DNA of 64,000 bases from CAZTQN01 sp964615765 (GTDB taxonomy: Bacteria > Planctomycetota > Phycisphaerae > Phycisphaerales > UBA1924), in assembly GCA_964615765.1 (NCBI GenBank), contig CAZTQN010000006.1, positions 1 through 64,000 of the forward strand. The letters run 5' to 3'. Shown piece by piece: positions 58,413 to 64,000 of this stretch (position 1 is the first letter of the stretch; each line of letters begins with the position of its first letter). The position numbers and the translations under genes are program-made. The notes under the pieces are model-generated. The model did no database searches. It worked only from the letters and a program-made list of their open reading frames with translations, and had not been told where the DNA came from.

Positions 58413-60725
58413 TCAGGCCCGCCCGATCTTGATATCCAGCTCCACCGTCCTGGCCCTCTGGCACGCCTGGTCCGAGCACGCCTGATACACCAATACCAGC
58501 GTCGGATCGCCCGACCACGGGCCGGACCGCTCGATCACCACCGGCACGTCCACCTCGCCCTGATACACCTTCAGCCGCAGCTCCCCGACGCCCATCTCCG
58601 TCCCCGCCGGGTAGTCCGCGTACACCTTCACGCCGCTCCCGCCCGTCACGCCGATCCGGAGCGCCGTGAGATCGCCGATCGCGTCCCCCGCGCCCGGGTC
58701 GGCCGCGATGACGTGATACCCATCCGCGATCCGCAGCCGCAGCTCAATCGCCGACGACTCGTCCGGCTTCAGCCGCACCTCGTCGACTTCCGCCAGCACC
58801 TCGACCTCCGCCGCCTCCTCCGCATCGCCGCGTGTGGGTTCTGGCAACTGCCCCAGCGTCGCCGCCCATGCCGCCCGATCGATTGCTAACAGCCGCAGCA
58901 GCGCGTGCGTCGCATGAGCCGCGCCCGTGGGCGTGCGTTCGATCGCGCCCGACACCGCCGCCATCGCCCGCCCGGCCCGCTCCGTCCACCGCGCCTCGCC
59001 CGTCGCCAGGCGCAGTTCGATCAGCGCGTGCAGCATCGCCGAGTTCCCGCTGGGCAGGGCCCCGTCGTACACGCTCTGGGCCCGGACCCACAACTCCTTG
59101 TCCCCGCCGCGCGTGTCGAAGTAGCCGCCGTCCTCCGCGAACAAGCGCTCCGCGGCTTCCGCGAGCGCCGCCGCGCTCCGCACGTACCGCTCCGCCGCCG
59201 GCGCGTCCTCCCCGCTGATCGCCCGCGACAACTTCGCCAGCCCGCCGGCGAGCATCGCGTAATCCTCCAGAAACGCCGGCGTGTGCGATTCTCCCAGCGC
59301 AAAGCACCGCAGCAGCTCGCCGCGCTCGTCGACCATCGTCTTCAGCACAAAGTCCGCCGCCCCCCGCGCCGCCGCCAGCGCGTCGGCATCGCCCAGCAGC
59401 GCCCCCGCCTCGGCGAGGCCGCCGATCGCCAGCCCGTTCCACCCCGCCAGCACCTTGAAATCCGTCGACGGCTGCTTGCGCTGCGAACGCACCTGCAGCA
59501 GCCGCGCACACGCCCCGTCGAACCACACCAGCCACTCGTCCAAGGTCACGCCGTCGCGGGCCGCCAGGCGCTCGGGCGTATCCGTCAAGTACAGCACGTT
59601 GCTCGCCGGCTCGTCCGGATGATGCGGATCGCGGAAGTTCGGCCCGCGATCCAGCCCCAGCGCCCGCAGCAGCCGATCGGCGTGCTCGACCCCCGCGCTC
59701 CGCACCTCCTCCGGCGCCCACAGGTAACTCAGCCCCTCGCGATGATCGACCTCCGCGTCCTGGGCCGCGAAGAACGCCCCGGTCTGCGCGTCCCGCATCT
59801 CGCGCAGCAGATACGCCGTGATCCGCTCGGCGGTCCTGCGATACAGTCCCGAGTCGTACACCCGGGCCGCCCGGGCATACACGCCCAGCAGTTGCCCGTT
59901 GTCGTACAGCATCTTCTCGAAGTGGGGGACCAACCAGCGCTCGTCCACGCTGTATCGGTGGAAGCCGCCCCCGATCTGGTCGTGCATCCCGCCCAGCGCC
60001 ATCCCGCGCAGCGTCCCGTTGATCGCCAGGTCGATCCCGTCGCGGGTCTGGTCATCGCCCGCCGCCAGCCGCACCGCCAAAAGCAGTTCCAGAAACACCG
60101 GCTGCGGGAACTTCGGCGCCCCGCCGAATCCCCCGTGCGTGGCGTCATAGAGCTTCATCAAATCCGACGCGGCCCTGGCCACCGTCCCCTCGTCCAGCCG
60201 TACCGGCGTCCGCGCGTCCACAAGCCGCTCGCGGGCCGCCTCCGCCAGCGTCTCCGCCTGCGCCAGCACTTCCTCCCGCTGCTCCGCCCACGCCGCCGAC
60301 ATCCCCTTCAGCACGCGCACGAACGACGGCAGCCCGTGCCGATCCGACGGCGGCAGGTACGTCCCCGCCCAGAAGGGCTTGCGCGTCCGCGGCTCCACAA
60401 ACACGCTCATGGGCCACCCGCCCCGACCCGTAAACGCCTGCACCGCCGCCATATACGCGTCGTCGACGTCCGGCCGCTCTTCACGGTCCAGCTTCACGCA
60501 CACGAACCGCTCGTTCATCACCGCCGCCGTCGCGGCGTCCTCGAAACTCTCCCGCTCCATCACGTGGCACCAATAGCACGTGGAATAGCCCACCGACAAA
60601 AACACCGGCACGTCCCGCCGAAGGGCCTCCGCGAACGCCTCGTCGCCCCACGGCCGCCAGTCCACGGGGTTGTTCTGGTGCTGCAACAGGTACGGACTTC
60701 GAGTTTTTGCGAGCGCGTTGGGCAT
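58413..60725 (-). CDS. DUF255 thioredoxin-domain protein (YyaL/SSP411 family) with DsbD-alpha-like C-terminus
   Basis: The 770-aa protein begins with the DUF255 thioredoxin-like domain: NPVDWRPWGDEAF, then YSTCYWCHVMERESFED with Cys50 and Cys53. An (alpha/alpha)6-barrel-like region follows (KFPQPVFLELLLAV, GGGFHRYSVDERWLVPHFEK, MLYDNGQLLGVY, AGWNGLAIGGLAEAG). The last 120 residues (LVYQACSDQACQRARTVEL) resemble the N-terminal domain of DsbD, an addition to the usual family layout. Family members may act in redox or sugar metabolism, but this is unproven. The ATG at 60725 has TAGACT 8 nt upstream. Confidence 0.92.
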   Translation of the reverse strand: MPNALAKTRSPYLLQHQNNPVDWRPWGDEAFAEALRRDVPVFLSVGYSTCYWCHVMERESFEDAATAAVMNERFVCVKLDREERPDVDDAYMAAVQAFTGRGGWPMSVFVEPRTRKPFWAGTYLPPSDRHGLPSFVRVLKGMSAAWAEQREEVLAQAETLAEAARERLVDARTPVRLDEGTVARAASDLMKLYDATHGGFGGAPKFPQPVFLELLLAVRLAAGDDQTRDGIDLAINGTLRGMALGGMHDQIGGGFHRYSVDERWLVPHFEKMLYDNGQLLGVYARAARVYDSGLYRRTAERITAYLLREMRDAQTGAFFAAQDAEVDHREGLSYLWAPEEVRSAGVEHADRLLRALGLDRGPNFRDPHHPDEPASNVLYLTDTPERLAARDGVTLDEWLVWFDGACARLLQVRSQRKQPSTDFKVLAGWNGLAIGGLAEAGALLGDADALAAARGAADFVLKTMVDERGELLRCFALGESHTPAFLEDYAMLAGGLAKLSRAISGEDAPAAERYVRSAAALAEAAERLFAEDGGYFDTRGGDKELWVRAQSVYDGALPSGNSAMLHALIELRLATGEARWTERAGRAMAAVSGAIERTPTGAAHATHALLRLLAIDRAAWAATLGQLPEPTRGDAEEAAEVEVLAEVDEVRLKPDESSAIELRLRIADGYHVIAADPGAGDAIGDLTALRIGVTGGSGVKVYADYPAGTEMGVGELRLKVYQGEVDVPVVIERSGPWSGDPTLVLVYQACSDQACQRARTVELDIKIGRA

Positions 60726-60733
60726 TGGTTTGG

Positions 60734-60739
60734 AGTCTA
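60734..60739 (-). promoter_or_regulatory. -10-like box TAGACT of the DUF255 gene
   Basis: On the minus strand, TAGACT ends 8 nt before the ATG at 60725, with no Shine-Dalgarno. Confidence 0.4.
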
Positions 60740-60867
60740 GAGGCGTTCCAGCCGAATTCGGTGAGCAGGCCATTTACCCAGATTCACAAGAAGACACGGT
60801 TATTGGACCACCACTGGTGACCCGGGAAGATTTTTCAAGTTTTTTGGGTCGTTCGATCCGTGAGCTC

Positions 60868-60896
60868 TTGCACGAATGTGCGATGCCGGTTATGTT
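60868..60896 (+). promoter_or_regulatory. Candidate sigma-70-type promoter of the PEP-CTERM-like gene
   Basis: TTGCAC (60868-60873) and TATGTT (60891-60896) are separated by 17 nt in an AT-richer stretch. The leader of about 55 nt includes GGAGG before the ATG at 60958. Confidence 0.55.
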
Positions 60897-60957
60897 ATGT
60901 GCGTCCGGGTGGTTCCGGACATGGTTCCGACTAACTCTCTCTAGTTGGAGGATTGAG

Positions 60958-61647
60958 ATGATCGCTCGTAAGTCTATCGTTCTGTCTGTCGCCGCGCTCA
61001 CGTCTCTGGGTATGGCTGCGCTTGCGCACGCCGGTGGTCTTCCTACCGTTGCCGGTGGGACCTGGATGCAATTCTCGAACGCTGTCAGCGCCGGCGGCAC
61101 CAACCCCATCGTCAACGGAGCCTCCCGCGGCACCGCCTCGACGGTCCAGTTCGGCGTGGGCGCCCCCGTCCCCGCGAACAACCCGAACGTCTTCACGTTC
61201 CAGGGTCTCAACAACTTCACCGGCACCGTTAACGAGAACTTCGTTCTCGGCAACGTCTCCTACTTCAACGGCATCACTTCCCCCGGCCCGCAGAGCGTCG
61301 ACGGCGCTCTCAACATCATCTTCGATGATCCGGCCTCCCTCGGCACCCGCATCTTCAACTTCAACTTCACCTTCACCATCACTCAGAACAACACCGGCGA
61401 CCCCGTCCTCGACGCCGACATTCTCAACTTCTCCAGCCTCACTTCCGCCACCAACATCGAAATCGACGGCCTGACCTACACCCTCTTCATCGCCGGCTTC
61501 CAGAACTCCGGCGGCACCTTCACCAGCCTCACCCTCCCCGAAGGTCAGACCGCCACCGCCCAGATCCTCGCTCGCTTCGTCCCGACTCCCAGCGCTACGG
61601 CCCTCCTGGGCCTCGGCGGGCTGGTCGCCTTCCGCCGTCGCCGCTAA
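60958..61647 (+). CDS. Exported protein with PEP-CTERM-like sorting signal
   Basis: The 229-aa protein has a Sec signal peptide (about 1-24, ending ALAHA), a beta-rich Asn/Gly/Thr-rich body, and a C-terminal signal VPTPSATALLGLGGLVAFRR with a final Arg cluster. This resembles the PEP-CTERM tripartite tail, with PTP in place of PEP. The body (TFQGLNNFTGTVNENFVLGN, VSYFNGIT, FNFNFTFTITQNNTGDP) resembles 'choice-of-anchor K' domains. It should be sorted to the surface by an exosortase not present here. GGAGG 6-7 nt before the ATG fixes the start. Its codon use is more even than that of its neighbours, suggesting high expression. Confidence 0.88.
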   Translation: MIARKSIVLSVAALTSLGMAALAHAGGLPTVAGGTWMQFSNAVSAGGTNPIVNGASRGTASTVQFGVGAPVPANNPNVFTFQGLNNFTGTVNENFVLGNVSYFNGITSPGPQSVDGALNIIFDDPASLGTRIFNFNFTFTITQNNTGDPVLDADILNFSSLTSATNIEIDGLTYTLFIAGFQNSGGTFTSLTLPEGQTATAQILARFVPTPSATALLGLGGLVAFRRRR

Positions 61648-61798
61648 CCCGGCACGTCGCACCGCGACCCATCGCTTCTGACCCGCGCTCACCGGCACTC
61701 GCACGTGGGCAACCGGGTCAGCCTGCGGAGATCCTCAGGCCACTCCGCACTCCCAGCGGGGCACGGCCAACGACGACGACACCGTGTGGAACTCCTCG

Positions 61799-61833
61799 CC
61801 GCGGCCCGGTCACCCCGGGCCGCGGTTCCTTTT
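61799..61833 (+). terminator. Intrinsic terminator of the PEP-CTERM-like gene
   Basis: A perfect 11-bp stem, CCGCGGCCCGG (61799-61809) with CCGGGCCGCGG (61815-61825), has a 5-nt loop and is followed by TTCCTTTT. Confidence 0.85.
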
Positions 61834-61836
61834 GAA

Positions 61837-61857
61837 CCCCCTCCCAGAGGGAGGGGG
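61837..61857. repeat. Short perfect hairpin after the terminator
   Basis: CCCCCTCCC and GGGAGGGGG flank a 3-nt AGA loop. It may be a bidirectional pause site or protein-binding site for the convergent pair. Confidence 0.5.
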
Positions 61858-61947
61858 CAGGGGGTGGGTTCACGGTTCACCCCGACCCGACAAATCTGCT
61901 GCGACCCCCGCTCCCCTCGCCTCTCGCCCCTGTCCCCTTCCCCAACC

Positions 61948-62988
61948 TCACCCCGTCGGCCTTGCGTTCATCGTCCGCACGAACAACGCCAGCACCCGCT
62001 CCTGCCCCGATTCACCCCCGCCAAAGTCAACGCTCGCCCCCATCGCCCGGATCGCCGCGACCCCCGACCGCAGCGCCGCGTCCGCCGGCAGCATCATCGC
62101 CTGTACCCCGACATACCCGGTCGTCACCCGTTCGCCGTTCTCGTCATCGCCCGCGGCTCCCGTCGCGGCCCACGCCTCGAACGCCGCCCCGTACGCCCGC
62201 GCACACGCGCCGACCTGGTCCGCGCCACCCCGGTCCGCGCCCCGATCCGCGCCCACCTCACCCTGCCCCGCCGCCTGCGAAATCGCCGCCCGCAGCCGGT
62301 CCAGCGGCTCCCGCAGATCTTCCCGCATCGCCAGCACCCGCTGCCCTCCGGCCCGCAAGAGCACCGGGATCCCGAACGCCGCCACCCGCGCCCCCATTCG
62401 CAGTTCGGCCCGCTGCGCCACCGACGCCGTCGTCCCGCGCACCACGGCGAGCCCGTGCCGCGACGCGAACCGGTCCAGCGTCGCCGTGACCGGAATGTTG
62501 AACCCCGGGTCCGGCCCGCCGCGCAGCATGTCCCCCGCCAGCGCGTCGAGCGCCCCCAGCGTGCCCGCCTCGTACCGATGCGGCCCGCCCGTCACTGCGC
62601 GCAGGCTGGCCCACCGGTCCTCCTCGCGCAGTTCCCGGTACGTTTCCGCCAGCAGATCCCCGCACGCGTGCCCGCCCGCCCCGCGCTTCAGCACCCCGGC
62701 CGACCACAGCGGCCCGCTCCACTTCCACGATTGCAGCAGCCGCAGATACCGCGGCGCGCCGATGACCGCATCACCCACCGCCTCGCGGCTCGCGCCCGAG
62801 GGCGGCTCGGGCATCAGCGTCGTCACGCTCCCGCCCAGCGCCACCGCCAGCATCACGGGCGCTTCGCGCGTGCACAGGTGATACGGGCTCACCGCCAGCC
62901 CAAGGCTCGCCGCCCGCCCGTCCGCGCAGCCCGCGGCCGTCGCCCCGCCCGATGCCGACCGTCGCCCCCCGCCCGCGTCCGCGCTCAT
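61948..62988 (-). CDS. Unknown 346-aa protein downstream of galE
   Basis: I do not recognise this family. The 346-aa protein has a Gly/Ala-rich start and an alpha/beta body without membrane helices. Notable stretches are SPYHLCTREAPVMLAVALGG, YLRLLQSWKWSGPLWSAGVL and LRAVTGGPHRYEAGTLGALD. A low-complexity Gly/Ala/Asp segment lies near 245-265. The ATG overlaps the galE stop by 4 nt, so it is co-translated with galE and may act in sugar or polysaccharide metabolism; this is positional inference only. A further ATG 66 nt upstream lies within galE. Confidence 0.65.
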   Translation of the reverse strand: MSADAGGGRRSASGGATAAGCADGRAASLGLAVSPYHLCTREAPVMLAVALGGSVTTLMPEPPSGASREAVGDAVIGAPRYLRLLQSWKWSGPLWSAGVLKRGAGGHACGDLLAETYRELREEDRWASLRAVTGGPHRYEAGTLGALDALAGDMLRGGPDPGFNIPVTATLDRFASRHGLAVVRGTTASVAQRAELRMGARVAAFGIPVLLRAGGQRVLAMREDLREPLDRLRAAISQAAGQGEVGADRGADRGGADQVGACARAYGAAFEAWAATGAAGDDENGERVTTGYVGVQAMMLPADAALRSGVAAIRAMGASVDFGGGESGQERVLALFVRTMNARPTG

Positions 62989-64000
62989 GGCCGCCCCGCC
63001 TCCCTGTCCCCGCGCGGGCCGTACCCCTTCGGGTGGGCCCGGAACCACGACCACGCCGTCGCCACGATGTCGTCCAGCTTCGTGTACGACGCTTTCCAGT
63101 TCAGTTCGTTCGCGATCTTCCGCGGGTCGGCGTACAGCTCGGGCGGATCGCCCGCACGCCGCGGCCCGTCAACCACCTTGAACTTCACCCCCGTCACCCG
63201 CCGCACCGACTCGATGATCTCCCGCACCGAGTACCCCTTGCCGATCCCGAGGTTGTACACCCGGTGCTCCCCGGCCTTGAGCGCCGCCAGCACCGTCACG
63301 TGCGCGTCCACCAGATCCTCAACGTGCACGTAGTCGCGGATGCACGTTCCGTCCGGCGTCGGATAGTCCGTCCCGTGCACCGTCAGCGCCTCGCGCTGCC
63401 CCAGCACCGCCTGCAAGCACACCGGGATCAGGTGCGTCTCCGGCTCGTGATGCTCGCCGATCAGCCCCGATTTGTCCGACCCGGCCACGTTGAAGTACCG
63501 CAGCGCCGCCCACGCGAAGTCGCGCCCTTCACGCCGCGCCTGGTCGGCGAAGTCTCCGATCATCCGCTCGCAGTGCAGCTTGCTCGCGCCGTACGGGTTC
63601 ACCGGCTTCTGCGGGCATGTCTCGGGGATCGGCACCATCTCCCTGGGCGGCTCGCCATAGCTCGCGCACGTCGAGCTGAACACCATCCGCCGAACTCCCC
63701 CGCTGGGCCCGGACCCGCCCCCTTCCCACGTCGCCTGCACCGCCTCCAAAAGCCCCAGCGTCGCCGCGGCGTTGGCCCGGTAGTACCGCAGCGGCTGCGT
63801 CACGCTCTCGCCCACATACGCCAGGGCCGCAAAGTGCAGCACGGTGTCGACGCCGTGCTCGCGGATGATGCGGGCCGCCAGTTCGCGATCGCCCACGTCG
63901 CCACGCACGAACGTCAGGCGTCCGTCAGCGACGGTCTGGAGCGCGTCGATCGCCTCCGCGTGCCCGCGGAAGAGGTTGTCGAGGGCGACGACCCGCCGCC
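62985..64000 (-). CDS. galE: UDP-glucose 4-epimerase GalE, N-terminus beyond the right edge
   Basis: The visible 338 residues belong to an extended short-chain dehydrogenase that interconverts UDP-glucose and UDP-galactose. From the edge, the frame reads VVALDNLFRGHAEAI, VRGDVGDRE, HFAALAYVGESVTQPLRYY, FSSTCASYGEP (catalytic Ser), NPYGASKLHCERM (YxxxK), ALRYFNVAGSD, YPTPDGTCIRDYVHVEDL and YNLGIGKGYSVREII. Only the first 20-30 residues, with the GxxGxxG NAD loop, are missing. GTG at 63908 is internal, not the true start. The next gene overlaps its stop by 4 nt. Confidence 0.95.
   Translation of the reverse strand, partial: RRVVALDNLFRGHAEAIDALQTVADGRLTFVRGDVGDRELAARIIREHGVDTVLHFAALAYVGESVTQPLRYYRANAAATLGLLEAVQATWEGGGSGPSGGVRRMVFSSTCASYGEPPREMVPIPETCPQKPVNPYGASKLHCERMIGDFADQARREGRDFAWAALRYFNVAGSDKSGLIGEHHEPETHLIPVCLQAVLGQREALTVHGTDYPTPDGTCIRDYVHVEDLVDAHVTVLAALKAGEHRVYNLGIGKGYSVREIIESVRRVTGVKFKVVDGPRRAGDPPELYADPRKIANELNWKASYTKLDDIVATAWSWFRAHPKGYGPRGDREAGRP

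Larger units (their letters stand above)
61648..61947. other. Intergenic region with terminator, second hairpin and heptad tract
   Basis: No gene is evident in these 300 nt. They contain the terminator at 61799-61833, a G/C hairpin at 61837-61857, and a heptad tract of the TCTCGCC family at about 61913-61945 next to the stop of the convergent gene. Confidence 0.7.

Noticed and set aside
62989..63908. galE start at the GTG at 63908
   Set aside because: The frame continues to the right edge with conserved epimerase sequence (VVALDNLFRGHAEAI), so this codon is internal.

Overview
The window is a very GC-rich chromosomal segment. It most resembles a member of the Planctomycetota, probably a Phycisphaerales-type lineage. 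This rests on gene content, not on a marker gene: many small membrane proteins carry a CxxCGY...CPECG zinc ribbon, there is a PEP-CTERM-like exported protein, a YdjY-type lipoprotein, a DUF255 thioredoxin protein, and lipid A (lpxB) and peptidoglycan (murD) genes. Housekeeping genes sit in short head-to-tail groups with 4-base ATGA/GTGA overlaps. Many first genes have a TAnnnT -10-like hexamer ending only 5-10 nt before the start codon, which suggests leaderless mRNAs.

Layout. 1-3,309: two membrane proteins (the first frame-broken at C homopolymers and running off the left edge, the second FtsQ-like) and a DUF4239-type membrane protein. 3,310-4,017: non-coding repeats with a 7-bp period and a 21-bp tandem array. 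4,018-9,825: an accessory, defence-like module on the minus strand (unknown 200-aa protein, two Eco57I-type methylase-like proteins, a GIY-YIG/SF2 helicase fusion, a 77-aa protein). 9,919-11,808: FN3-like protein, csrA and a NifU-domain protein among inverted heptad repeats. 11,918-17,877: lipoprotein, M48 protease, DapF-acetyltransferase fusion, M20 hydrolase. 18,053-23,949: aminotransferase, astA, astD (arginine/ornithine succinyl-type catabolism), then three small membrane proteins. 24,173-36,031: folE2, miaB, panB, htrA, YdjY lipoprotein, murD, an unknown protein, lpxB, and a histidine kinase with a REC-HTH regulator. 36,122-41,820: rsmB, a PTS IIA protein, a short-chain prenyl diphosphate synthase, dxs, queF. 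41,849-46,200: a PilZ/pseudo-receiver protein, two zinc-ribbon membrane proteins, purQ. 46,312-53,979: DUF1015 protein, tRNA-Ile(CAU), CBM48 protein, alpha/beta hydrolase, a cluster of small membrane proteins, an MFS transporter, ruvB, a coiled-coil zinc-ribbon protein. 54,119-64,000: cdsA, uppS, purA, a zinc-ribbon protein, a DciA-like protein, a DUF255 protein, a PEP-CTERM-like protein, an unknown protein, and galE running off the right edge.

Cell-envelope supply is a recurring theme: dxs and the prenyl synthase feed uppS, and murD, lpxB and cdsA use or complement its products. The most unusual content is the 4,018-9,825 module, the family of inverted 7-bp-period repeats, the DapF-GNAT fusion, and the PilZ protein whose receiver and HPT-like domains have both lost their phospho-acceptor residues.
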